Of a DNA stretch of 43,470 nt, positions 1 through 7,510 are shown piece by piece. The stretch comes from Paralimibaculum aggregatum (GTDB taxonomy: Bacteria > Pseudomonadota > Alphaproteobacteria > Rhodobacterales > Rhodobacteraceae), in contig NZ_BSYI01000047.1 of the NCBI RefSeq assembly GCF_030270585.1, forward strand, positions 1-43,470, written 5' to 3'. The stretch's first letter is position 1, and every line of letters begins with the position of its first letter. A program made the translations under genes and the position numbers. The notes under the pieces were generated by a model. That model made no database searches, had not been told where the DNA came from, and saw only the letters and a program-made list of their open reading frames with translations.

Positions 1-309
1 GTGGCGCCGCAAGGTGCCGGTCCGCCCGGCAATACCCCACCGGAGGCATGATCCTTGCGGGCGGACAGATGCTGGCCATCGACGTGAGCCGCCTGCGCGC
101 GGAGGCCGAGGAGGAAGCGGCGCGGCTCGATGGGCGGAACGCAGACGCGATCCGTGCCTCGGCGGCGATGGCCCATCTCGTCGGCTGCTTCTGTCCTGCC
201 CAGGCACGCCGGAATGCGGGTTGCGTTCGCACCCTCTGTGAGGCCGGGGGCGGCCAGGCGCAGTCTCCCGGCACGGATCCCGCGCCGGGAGCGGGCCGCG
301 CCCGGCCGC
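1..309 (+). other. Left-edge stretch with possible broken gene pair
   Basis: No recognised gene. A frame entering from the left edge ends at a TGA at 49-51. It overlaps an ATG at 48 in the ATGA arrangement used throughout the neighbouring cluster. The ATG at 48 opens a 94-codon frame that begins with an Ala/Glu-rich helical stretch and then degrades into Pro/Arg/Gly-rich residues typical of non-coding GC-rich frames. This could be the start of a real gene broken by a frameshift or rearrangement, or chance. The frame runs tail-to-tail into the cyclase gene and overlaps its end, which argues against it being intact. Confidence 0.25.
265..291. terminator. Hairpin after the minus-strand catabolic operon
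   Basis: CTCCCGGC at 265-272 and GCCGGGAG at 284-291 form a perfect 8-bp stem with an 11-nt loop. It lies 18 nt downstream of the stop codon of the last minus-strand gene. No T-tract follows in either direction, so a terminator role is inferred from position only. Confidence 0.35.
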
Positions 310-1332
310 TCAGACCGTCGCGACCGGCGTGACGGGTGAGCCCACGGCACGGGGCAGGCGCAAGGGCGGCGCGGTCAGGAAGAAGCGGCTGCGCCCGGCC
401 GCCTTCAGCCACGACGCAAGCTCGGCAAAGTTCCAGAGCTCGCCGAGATGAATGCCCAACCGGAACAGGCACAGGTTGTGGAGCGGCAGGCCGGGATAGC
501 GATCCGTCTCGCCCGGGCGCGAGGGATAGGCCTCGACCGCGAAATTGTCGGCGCAGATTGCCACCAGCCCGCTGTCGTCGATCCAGCGCAGAAGCGCCTC
601 GTCCCGACCATCCAGCACGGCGCAGGCGTTCGCCAGGACTTCCCCGTCCGGGTCACGGTTCATCGAGAGCACGAGCTCGGCGAAGCCGGTGTGAAGGCAC
701 AGGAAATCCCCGGTCTCGACCCCGGTGCCCTGCGCCTCGAGCGCGCGCATCAGCTCGTCATAGCCCACCATCTTGCGCGCGCGGCCATAGGGGGTCTCGA
801 GATCGACCAGCACGCCCCGGCCCTGCACCGCGGTCTCGGCGAGGTTCTCGATCCCGAGCGCGCCGGCGCCCGGGTCCTCCGCCGGCGCGTCATCGGGCCC
901 GACGATCTCCACCCCGGCGCGGTAGCCGTTGTAATAGACCTTCTCCGCCACCCCGTCGCCGTCCGCGTCGAACATCGAGCCCACATGGCCGAGGGCGTCC
1001 CACTGCGTCGAGTATTGCGTGAACAGCAGCACCGCGTCGTCGCTGATCACGTCGCTGAAGATCTCGTTCACGTCCGACAGCGCGTAGTTGTAGTTGTGCC
1101 CGGGGCCGCGCCTGGCATGGTGGAACCGCGGCGGATGGCGATAGGGCGTGAGCTTGTTCGAGCCCGGATAGTCGAGCGGCAGCGAGAGGCAGAAGGCGCG
1201 CCCTTCGCGAATCTCCTCCGCCGCCTTGCGCCGGATCTCGGGGGTCAGAAGGTTCATTCGCCCGATCTGGTCGTCGGGGCCGAAATCGCCCCAGTTCGAG
1301 CCCTCGGGCCGGGTCTTCCAGCGCTCCGCCAT
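310..1332 (-). CDS. Cyclase-family hydrolase (kynurenine formamidase-like)
   Basis: 340 aa, full length for the cyclase family (PF04199), metal-dependent hydrolases that include bacterial kynurenine formamidase and isatin hydrolase. The metal-binding motif of the family, THxDxPxH, appears here as TQWDALGH at residues 109-116, the variant usual in the longer members. No signal peptide, so cytoplasmic. The start at 1332 has a good ribosome site (AGGGAGGACACC before ATG). It is the last gene of the nine-gene minus-strand operon, 27 nt after the PRISE gene. In this context a hydrolytic ring opening of a cyclic ketone, lactone or amide intermediate is a reasonable inference; tryptophan catabolism is not supported because no other kynurenine gene is nearby. 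The family call is solid, the substrate unknown. Confidence 0.85.
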   Translation of the reverse strand: MAERWKTRPEGSNWGDFGPDDQIGRMNLLTPEIRRKAAEEIREGRAFCLSLPLDYPGSNKLTPYRHPPRFHHARRGPGHNYNYALSDVNEIFSDVISDDAVLLFTQYSTQWDALGHVGSMFDADGDGVAEKVYYNGYRAGVEIVGPDDAPAEDPGAGALGIENLAETAVQGRGVLVDLETPYGRARKMVGYDELMRALEAQGTGVETGDFLCLHTGFAELVLSMNRDPDGEVLANACAVLDGRDEALLRWIDDSGLVAICADNFAVEAYPSRPGETDRYPGLPLHNLCLFRLGIHLGELWNFAELASWLKAAGRSRFFLTAPPLRLPRAVGSPVTPVATV

Positions 1333-1359
1333 GGTGTCCTCCCTGTCTTTGTGGCGCGG

Positions 1360-2433
1360 TCAGTCCCGCGGCGGCAGCACGCGCGCCGCCTGCAGCCGGG
1401 CGAACTGCGCGCGAAACATCGCCTCGGTGTCGATGCAGTCGTGAAACCCCGCCTGCCGGAGCGCGATGGTGCTCACCAGCACCGGCGCGGGCGGGCGCTC
1501 CGCCCCGTGGGCGAAGCAGAAATCGGCGTAGTGGTGAGACTGGCCGAGGATGCGGGCGAGATCAGGCTCCGCGAGAGCGTGGCGGCGCGCGATGGCGGCC
1601 CAGGCCTCGGCCGCTGCGGGGAGCGTCTCGGCCAGCCGCACCGGCTCCGGCGGGGCGGGCTCGACCCCCAGCGCATCGGCGAAGGCGGGCCAGAGGTTCT
1701 GCCAGACCATCACGTCGCCATTGGTGATGTTGAAGGTGCGCCCCTTGGCAGCCGGGCTGCTCCCCGCCCAGTCCGCCGCGCGGGCGATGAGGCCCGCATC
1801 CACCGCCTCGAGCACATAGGGCGGGCCACCGGGGAAGGCGAAGCCCCGCCCCTCGGCCCTGGCGAGCGCCGCCAGCACACCGATCACCGGCGTGAGGTTC
1901 ATCGAGACCCCGATGGCGTCGCCGAATACCACCTGCGGGCGGAAGATCGTTGTCGCGAAGCCGCGCTTGGCCGCGTGCTCGGCCAGCCAGTCCTCCTGCA
2001 GCCAGTAGAAGTTGTCGTGCGGATGGCGCGGCCAGCTCTCCTTGGCCGGAACCGGGAAGGGGCGGATATGAACGCCGTAGGCCTTGGTGCCCTGAAACAG
2101 CGTCACATGCTCGAGCGCATCGCCCAGCGGCTCGACGAGGTTGCGCAGCATGGCGAGGTTGGTCGCCATCTGCTCGGGGTCGCGCCAGCCCGCGACCAGA
2201 TCGGCCTTCTCGTGGAGCGCGGCATAGACCACCCGCGCGACCGGCCGCCCGGCGAGCGCCTCGGCCGTGGCCGCGGCGTCGGTGAGGTCGAGCGGCAGAT
2301 GCGTCACCCCCGGCGCGGGCGGCGGCGGGCGGCGCGAGACCGCGATCACCGGCCGCCCCTGCTCTGCGAAATGTGCCACCGCGCCGCGCCCGATCACCCC
2401 GCTCGCGCCCGCGACCAGAACTGTCCCTGCCAT
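1360..2433 (-). CDS. PRISE-type NAD(P)-dependent reductase (extended SDR)
   Basis: 357 aa atypical short-chain dehydrogenase. The N-terminal Rossmann motif is GASGVIG (residues 9-15). Two signatures place it in the PRISE group (progesterone 5-beta-reductase/iridoid synthase), enzymes that reduce activated enones: GTKAY with Lys117 and NFYW-LQED with Tyr143, matching the family's catalytic Lys and Tyr motifs (family form NFYYxxED; here the second Tyr is Trp). Plant members act on steroids and monoterpene dials, and bacterial homologues exist with poorly known substrates. The gene follows the acyl-CoA dehydrogenase by 3 nt and precedes the cyclase-family gene. Inference: reduction of an alpha,beta-unsaturated carbonyl on a cyclic intermediate. 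An ordinary sugar epimerase is the alternative, but the two motifs argue against it. Confidence 0.8.
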   Translation of the reverse strand: MAGTVLVAGASGVIGRGAVAHFAEQGRPVIAVSRRPPPPAPGVTHLPLDLTDAAATAEALAGRPVARVVYAALHEKADLVAGWRDPEQMATNLAMLRNLVEPLGDALEHVTLFQGTKAYGVHIRPFPVPAKESWPRHPHDNFYWLQEDWLAEHAAKRGFATTIFRPQVVFGDAIGVSMNLTPVIGVLAALARAEGRGFAFPGGPPYVLEAVDAGLIARAADWAGSSPAAKGRTFNITNGDVMVWQNLWPAFADALGVEPAPPEPVRLAETLPAAAEAWAAIARRHALAEPDLARILGQSHHYADFCFAHGAERPPAPVLVSTIALRQAGFHDCIDTEAMFRAQFARLQAARVLPPRD

Positions 2434-2436
2434 CCC

Positions 2437-3597
2437 TCAGCCCCGCTGGCTGAAGCGGCGGCCGACCAGCGACGCGGCGATGTTGACCTTCTGGATGTCG
2501 ATCGCGCCGCCGGCGATGCCCCAGCCGAAGCTGTCGCGGAAGCGCTGCTCCATCCCGTACTCGCAGGCATAGCCGTAGCCGCCCATCAGCTGCATCGCCG
2601 CCCCGGTGACCTCGCGGGTCATCTCGTTGGCGAAGCACTTGGCGAGCGAGGCCTCCCGCGGGTCCGGCAGCCCGGTGCCGGCATTGGCGGCGGCGCGGTG
2701 AATCAGCAGGCGCGCGGCCTCGACCTTCATCGCCATCTCGGCGAGGCGGATCTGCACCGCCTGGAAATCCACGATGGACTTGCCGAACTGCCGGCGCTCC
2801 TGCACATAGGCCGTCACCTGCTCGAGCGCGCCGGCCGCGACGCCGAGCGCCATGGTGGCGTTGCCGAGCCGCTCGATGTTGAAGAGCCCCATGAGCTTCG
2901 GAAACCCGCCCGCGGGGACCAGCAGATGGTCCCTGGGCACCCGAACGGCCTCGAAGGTCATGTCGGCGGAGGGAACGCCCCTGAACCCCATCAGCCGCTC
3001 CGCCTTGCCGAAGCTGAGGCCCGCCGTGTCACGATCCACGAACACCGCGCCCACGCCCTTGGCCCCCGGCACGCCGTCGAACCTGCAGAAGACGACATAG
3101 CCCTCCGAATGCCCCGCGCCGGAGCACCAGCGCTTGGTGCCGTCGATCACGATCTCGTCGCCCTCGATGCGCGCGGTGGTGCGCAGATCGGTGAGCGCGG
3201 TGCCGGCATCGGGCTCCGACATGGTGATCGCCACCAGCATCTCGCCCCGCAGCATCGCCGGCATCACCCGCGCCTTGAGCGCCTCCGAGCCGTAGGCCTC
3301 GACGATGCGGACCGGACCCGTGCAGCACTCGAACACCGGGAAGGCGACGCCCACCGAGATCTTCGCGAACTCCTCGAGCACCAGCAGCGCATCGAGCAGC
3401 GGCAGGCCGAGCCCGCCATGCGCCTCGGCCGTGTTGATCCCGAGAAAGCCCATCGCGGCATAGCGCGCGGTCCAGTCATGCGGCACGGGCTCGGCGGTGC
3501 GCTCGACCTCGGCCGCCAGCGCAGGAAGCTCGGCCTCGGCGAATCTGCGCGCGGTCTCCTGCAGGGCGCGCTGCTCGTCGGTGAGGGTGAAGTCCAT
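2437..3597 (-). CDS. Acyl-CoA dehydrogenase, Glu base at the IVD-like position
   Basis: 386 aa FAD-dependent acyl-CoA dehydrogenase of normal length (N-terminal helical, middle beta and C-terminal helical domains). It starts with the family-typical MDFTLTDEQ. The ATG at 3597 is chosen over one at 3600 because the GGAGG upstream then sits 7 nt away; both overlap the MaoC stop. The usual C-terminal catalytic Glu (in YEGTSEIQ-like motifs) is replaced: the aligned stretch is AGGAIDIQ, with Gly363 at the Glu position. A Glu does occur in NIERL (Glu242), the site used by isovaleryl-CoA dehydrogenase. The enzyme may therefore take branched or bulky acyl-CoAs. Its partner at 13170 has the canonical Glu, so the two dehydrogenases probably act on different intermediates. 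Confidence 0.9.
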   Translation of the reverse strand: MDFTLTDEQRALQETARRFAEAELPALAAEVERTAEPVPHDWTARYAAMGFLGINTAEAHGGLGLPLLDALLVLEEFAKISVGVAFPVFECCTGPVRIVEAYGSEALKARVMPAMLRGEMLVAITMSEPDAGTALTDLRTTARIEGDEIVIDGTKRWCSGAGHSEGYVVFCRFDGVPGAKGVGAVFVDRDTAGLSFGKAERLMGFRGVPSADMTFEAVRVPRDHLLVPAGGFPKLMGLFNIERLGNATMALGVAAGALEQVTAYVQERRQFGKSIVDFQAVQIRLAEMAMKVEAARLLIHRAAANAGTGLPDPREASLAKCFANEMTREVTGAAMQLMGGYGYACEYGMEQRFRDSFGWGIAGGAIDIQKVNIAASLVGRRFSQRG

Positions 3598-4463
3598 CAT
3601 GCGTCCTCCCAGAGGAACCGTCCGTTGTTGAGCACGACCGCGTCGCGGGCCGCGACGCGCGCGCGGAAGGCGGCGGCGCCGGGGCCGTCCCGCCAGATGT
3701 CGAGCGCGATCGTGTCGCCCGGGAAGACCGGCGCGGAGAAGCGGCCCCGCACGCTCCGGCAGCGCGCCGGGTCGCCGCCGAGGAGCGCGTCCACCAGCGC
3801 GTTGCCGGCGATGCCGAAGGTCGCGAGCCCGTGGAGGATCGGCCGCTCGAAGCCCGCGGCCTTCGCCGTCGCGGGGTCGGAATGCAGCGGGTTGAGGTCG
3901 CCATTGAGGCGGTAGATCAGCGCGAGCTGCGGGTGCGTCGGCGCCTCGGCGGTGAGGTCGGGCGCGCGGTCCGGCAGCGGCGCGGGCGCGCGGGCCTCCA
4001 TGGTCGAGCCGCCGAAGCCACCGTCGCCGCGGCAGAAGACGGTCTGCCGGATGGTGGCGAGCACGGCGCCCGTGCCCGCATCGGCGATCTCGCGCGTCAC
4101 GTAGACGAGCGCGCCCCTGCCCGCGCCCTTGTCCACGAGCCCCTCGATCCGCGTGCGTGCCGTGACGGTCGCCTCCACCGGCAGCGGCCCGGTCAGCGTG
4201 GTCTCGTGCTCGCCATGCACCACGCGGGTGTGGTCGATCCCGGTGTCGAGATCGCGCATCCAAAAGCCCGGATAGGCCAGAACGTTGGCCATGGTGGGCG
4301 AGGTCGCGAGCTTGGTCTCGTCGACATACTGGAGCTGGCGCTCATCCATCGGGTCGAGCCCGCAGCCGAGCCCGAGGCCATAGAGGATGCACTCGCGCGC
4401 GCCGTAGCTCTGGCGGATCTCGGGGAACTCCAGCGCCATCAGCCGGTCGCGGTCGATCGCCAT
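3597..4463 (-). CDS. MaoC-like 2-enoyl-CoA hydratase, double hotdog
   Basis: 288 aa, the length of a two-hotdog-domain hydratase 2 (as in the hydratase part of peroxisomal MFE-2). The C-terminal half carries the hydratase 2 motif YRLNGDLNPLHSD with catalytic Asp189 and His194, followed by the conserved ILHG segment. The N-terminal half lacks these residues and would be the substrate-binding hotdog. It adds water to a trans-2-enoyl-CoA to give the (R)-3-hydroxyacyl-CoA. The start at 4463 overlaps the upstream SDR stop by one base (TGATG). Pairing with an MFE-2-like dehydrogenase reproduces the two activities of MFE-2 as separate proteins, favouring an (R)-3-hydroxyacyl-CoA route. Confidence 0.9.
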   Translation of the reverse strand: MAIDRDRLMALEFPEIRQSYGARECILYGLGLGCGLDPMDERQLQYVDETKLATSPTMANVLAYPGFWMRDLDTGIDHTRVVHGEHETTLTGPLPVEATVTARTRIEGLVDKGAGRGALVYVTREIADAGTGAVLATIRQTVFCRGDGGFGGSTMEARAPAPLPDRAPDLTAEAPTHPQLALIYRLNGDLNPLHSDPATAKAAGFERPILHGLATFGIAGNALVDALLGGDPARCRSVRGRFSAPVFPGDTIALDIWRDGPGAAAFRARVAARDAVVLNNGRFLWEDA

Positions 4464-5377
4464 CAGACGGGGTCCCAGCTGAAGACGTCGGCCGAGCGCT
4501 CGAGCGGGGTCAGCGTGGGGCCGAAGGCGGTGGGGAGCTGCTCGGCAAGGCTCGCGGCCGTCCAGCCCTCGCCGCGATGGAGGGCGCGGACCGGGCGCGA
4601 CTGGCTCATCAGCCAGACCTCGTTGTTGCGCACGGCGAAGATCTGGCCCGAGACACCGCTCGCCGCCTCCGAGCCGAGGAAGGCGACCATCGGCGCGACC
4701 TTCTGCGGGGTCATGCGCTTGAGCTTCTCCACGCGCACCTTGTCGGCCTCGGTCTCGGTGGGGATCGAGCTCACCATCCGGCTCCAGGCGAAGGGCGCGA
4801 TGCAGTTGGAGCGCACGCCGAAGCGCTGCATGTCGAGCGCGATGCCTCGGCTGAGGCCGACGATCCCGAGCTTCGCCGCCATGTAGTTGGCCTGACCGAA
4901 ATTGCCGATCAGCCCCGAGGTCGAGGTCATGTGCACGAACGACCCGCCGCCCTGGGCGCGGAAATGCACGGCGGCGGCCTTCGAGACGAGAAAGCTCCCG
5001 CGCAGGTGCACGTTGATCACCGCGTCCCAATCGGCGACCGACATCTTGTGGAAGATCGTGTCGCGCAGGATGCCGGCGTTGTTGACCACGAGATCGATGC
5101 GCCCGAAGCGCTCCATCGCGGCGCCGACGATGGCCTCGGCGCCCTCGGGCTCGGCCACCGAAGCGTCGCTCGCGACCGCGCTGCCGCCCGCCGCGCCGAT
5201 GGCGGCCACCACCTCCTCGGCCGCGGAGGGGTTCTCGCTCTCGCCGCTGAGGCTCACGCCCACATCGTTGACGACGACGCTCGCGCCCTCCGCCGCCAGC
5301 CCCTCGGCGATCGCCCGGCCGAGGCCCTGCCCCGCGCCGGTGACGACGGCCACCTTGCCCTCGAGTATGCCGCTCAT
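4463..5377 (-). CDS. SDR dehydrogenase, MFE-2 / 17beta-HSD4 type
   Basis: 304 aa short-chain dehydrogenase. Cofactor motif TGAGQGLG (13-20), NNAG (99-102), catalytic Ser in the SFVHMTSTSG segment, and Tyr165/Lys169 in YMAAK. The C-terminal extension and sequence style match the 3-hydroxyacyl-CoA dehydrogenase domain of peroxisomal multifunctional enzyme type 2. The predicted reaction is NAD-dependent oxidation of (R)-3-hydroxyacyl-CoA to 3-ketoacyl-CoA, directly after the MaoC hydratase encoded next to it. An in-frame start further upstream was rejected because AAAGGAGACTGC lies just before the ATG at 5377. Confidence 0.9.
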   Translation of the reverse strand: MSGILEGKVAVVTGAGQGLGRAIAEGLAAEGASVVVNDVGVSLSGESENPSAAEEVVAAIGAAGGSAVASDASVAEPEGAEAIVGAAMERFGRIDLVVNNAGILRDTIFHKMSVADWDAVINVHLRGSFLVSKAAAVHFRAQGGGSFVHMTSTSGLIGNFGQANYMAAKLGIVGLSRGIALDMQRFGVRSNCIAPFAWSRMVSSIPTETEADKVRVEKLKRMTPQKVAPMVAFLGSEAASGVSGQIFAVRNNEVWLMSQSRPVRALHRGEGWTAASLAEQLPTAFGPTLTPLERSADVFSWDPV

Positions 5378-5393
5378 TGCAGTCTCCTTTGTG

Positions 5394-6542
5394 TCAGATC
5401 GTGGAGGGCGCGCCGAGAATCGCGGTCGCCTGGCTCGACAGCACGCCGCCATTGGCATGGGCGAGCGCGACCTCGGCGCCCGGCACCTGGCGCGCGCCGC
5501 AGCGCCCGCGAAGCTGCTCGGCGGCCTCGATCACGGTGAAGATCCCGTACATGCCGGGATGGTTGCAGGAGAGCCCGCCGCCATTGGTGTTGACCGGCAG
5601 GCTGCCCCCCGGCGCGATGGCGCCCGAGGCGGCGAAGGCCCCGCCCTCGCCCTTGGTGCAGAAGCCGAGATCCTCGAGGAACATCAGCGTGCAGATCGTG
5701 AAGGCGTCGTAGAGCATCACATGGTCGATCTCGCCCGGGCCGAGCCCCGCCATGCGGTAGGCCTCGCGCCCCGACTGCGCCGCCGCGGTGGTGGTGAGAT
5801 CGGGCATCGCGGCGATCTGGCGGTGGCTGACCGCGCTGCCGACGCCGAGGAGATAGACCGGCGCCGCGTGGTCCTTCGCCCGGTCGGCCCGGGTGAGCAC
5901 CAGCGCGCCGCCGCCATCGGTCACGAGGCAGCAGTCGAGCTTGGTGAGCGGGTCGCTGACCACGCGCGAGGCCAGCACGTCGTCGATGCCGAGCGGGCCT
6001 CGCTCCATCGCCGCGGGGTTCATGCGCGCCCAGTCCCGCGCCGCGACGGCGATCGAGGCGAGCTGCTCGCGCGTCGTGCCATGCTCGTGCATGTGCCGCG
6101 CCGCCGCCAGCGCATAGCTCGAGATCGGGTAGAGCGGCCTGTAGGGCAGCTCGTAGGGCTGCGGGTCGGGCATCGCCACCAGCTTGCCGCCGGCGCTGCG
6201 CTGGTTGGAGCCGTAGGTCACCAGCGCCACGTCGCAGAGCCCCGCCGAGAGCGCGCCGAGCGCCGAGCGCAGGTGAAAGACGAAGGACGAGCCGCCCACC
6301 ATCGTGCCATCGGCGTGGCGGAGGGTCAGCCCCAGGCGCTCCGCGACGTTGAGCACCGGCGTGCCGGAGGCCGAGAGCGAGCAGAACAGCCCGTCGACAT
6401 CGCGGGTGGTGAGGCCGGCATCCTCGAGCGCCAGCAGCGCCGCCTCCTGCGCCTGGTCGAAGGCGGTGCGCCCGGGCGCCTCCCAGCGGTTGGTGATGCC
6501 GGTGCCGACGATGGCGATGCGGCCGCGGTTTGCATCTGCCAT
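5394..6542 (-). CDS. Thiolase-like (SCP2/Ltp2-type) protein, probable aldolase
   Basis: 382 aa thiolase-fold protein of the SCP-2 thiolase/lipid-transfer type. The segment that carries the nucleophilic Cys in true thiolases reads GGSSFVFH (83-90), placing Ser86 at the Cys position. The C-terminal CxG motif is also absent (HANGGVLSS). LYDAFT (Tyr278) and HPGMYG (Tyr332) are kept. In Ltp2-type steroid side-chain aldolases, thiolase-fold proteins lacking Cys pair with a DUF35 protein and use tyrosines for retro-aldol cleavage of a hydroxyacyl-CoA. A DUF35 gene sits immediately upstream here with a one-base TGATG overlap. Inference: an aldolase rather than a thiolase. The ATG at 6542 is preferred to a GTG one codon earlier. 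Confidence 0.85.
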   Translation of the reverse strand: MADANRGRIAIVGTGITNRWEAPGRTAFDQAQEAALLALEDAGLTTRDVDGLFCSLSASGTPVLNVAERLGLTLRHADGTMVGGSSFVFHLRSALGALSAGLCDVALVTYGSNQRSAGGKLVAMPDPQPYELPYRPLYPISSYALAAARHMHEHGTTREQLASIAVAARDWARMNPAAMERGPLGIDDVLASRVVSDPLTKLDCCLVTDGGGALVLTRADRAKDHAAPVYLLGVGSAVSHRQIAAMPDLTTTAAAQSGREAYRMAGLGPGEIDHVMLYDAFTICTLMFLEDLGFCTKGEGGAFAASGAIAPGGSLPVNTNGGGLSCNHPGMYGIFTVIEAAEQLRGRCGARQVPGAEVALAHANGGVLSSQATAILGAPSTI

Positions 6543-6949
6543 CACGCCGCCCCCCCTGCCGGCGCGGGGTCGAAGACCAGCACCGGGATGCCGTCCTCCT
6601 CCACGATCCGCGCGGTGAGGGCCATGCCGATGCGCACCGCCTCGGGGTCGCCCTCGACCCGGCTCATCAGACGCGGGCCCTCGGCGAGCTCGACGATGGA
6701 GACGTTGTACGCCCCGTCACGCCGCCTGATCGTCGTGGCGCTGTAGACCGTGGCCTTGCCGCTCGCGTCGACGAAGCCGGGCGCGGGCGCGCCGCAGGCC
6801 CGGCAGAGCAGCGAGGGAGGCGCCTGGTGGGCGCCGCAGCCGCCGCAGCGCTGGATCGCGACGATGCCGCGCGCGAGGCCCGCGTGCCAGGTGGCGTCCG
6901 GCCCCGGCCCGTCGAAGCGCGGGTCGGTGATCTGGGGATCGTCGGTCAT
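6542..6949 (-). CDS. DUF35 OB-fold protein with zinc ribbon, partner of the thiolase-like protein
   Basis: 135 aa. A short N-terminal helix is followed by a rubredoxin-like zinc ribbon (Cys35, Cys38, Cys49, Cys52) and an OB-fold (about 58-128), the DUF35 architecture. Such proteins bind acyl-CoA and form obligate complexes with thiolase-fold enzymes (ChsH2 with Ltp2, DUF35 with archaeal thiolase). Its stop overlaps the start of the thiolase-like gene by one base, and its own start overlaps the upstream gene by 4 nt, supporting stoichiometric co-translation. All four zinc ligands are intact. Confidence 0.9.
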   Translation of the reverse strand: MTDDPQITDPRFDGPGPDATWHAGLARGIVAIQRCGGCGAHQAPPSLLCRACGAPAPGFVDASGKATVYSATTIRRRDGAYNVSIVELAEGPRLMSRVEGDPEAVRIGMALTARIVEEDGIPVLVFDPAPAGGAA

Positions 6950-7509
6950 CTGCTGTCCCTTTCAGCCCGGTGATGCCAGAGGTCGAAGTCGAGCGCCTCG
7001 CGGAGCGGCAGGTTGGCGGCCGCGGTGAGGCTGGCGCGGCGCCGTGCGGCGCCCGGGCCGGCAGCGGCGAGGCGCGCTTCGGCGGCCGCGAGGGGGTCGT
7101 CGGCGACGGTCAGCCGGCCCGTGGCGGCAAGCGCGGCCACGAGGTCTCCGCCCTCGAGCACCAGCGCCCGCGCCGCGGGGCCGAGCGCGCGACTGGCCAG
7201 CGCTGGCGCTCCGGGCGCATCCGGCCAGTCCGCCGGTGCAGCAACCCCCGGCGCCAGGGCGGTGAGATCTGCCACGAGCAGCAGCGCAACGCCGCGCGGC
7301 CCGAGCGGTCCTCGGGCGGCCAGGGCGACCGGAACCGGAGCATCGCCTAGCGCCCCGACCCAGTCGGCAAGGCCCCGCGCATCGTCCATCCCGCCCGAGA
7401 GGTCCCCCGCGATCAGCAGCCCGTCCCCGGCCCGACGCAGCGCCTTGCGGAGCGCCCCGGCCAGGGCGGCATCGCGCATCCCTGCGGCGATCTCGAACCG
7501 CGTCGCCAT
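6946..7509 (-). CDS. Degenerate crotonase-like protein
   Basis: 187 aa, very rich in Ala, Gly and Leu. The layout follows the crotonase fold: the segment VPVALAARGPLGPRGVALLL corresponds to the oxyanion-hole region of enoyl-CoA hydratases (usually KPVIAAVNGxxxGGGxE), and a hydrophobic core follows. The GGGCE and PE catalytic residues are absent, and it is about 70 aa shorter than a normal hydratase. The start at 7509 leaves one base after the stop of the intact hydratase gene; an in-frame upstream ATG inside that gene is less likely. It may be a non-catalytic subunit of the DUF35/thiolase assembly or of the hydratase next door, or a decaying duplicate. Family assignment is tentative. Confidence 0.65.
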   Translation of the reverse strand: MATRFEIAAGMRDAALAGALRKALRRAGDGLLIAGDLSGGMDDARGLADWVGALGDAPVPVALAARGPLGPRGVALLLVADLTALAPGVAAPADWPDAPGAPALASRALGPAARALVLEGGDLVAALAATGRLTVADDPLAAAEARLAAAGPGAARRRASLTAAANLPLREALDFDLWHHRAERDSR

Positions 7510-7510
7510 C

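Noticed and set aside
448-3915. A 1155-codon plus-strand open frame opposite four catabolic genes
   Set aside because: It is the mirror of high-GC genes with a strong family match on the other strand; its product is Arg/His/Gly-rich with no domain and shows no relation to gene boundaries.
4902-6746. A 614-codon plus-strand open frame opposite the SDR and thiolase-like genes
   Set aside because: Low-complexity product and full overlap with conserved minus-strand genes; antisense shadow of GC-rich codons.
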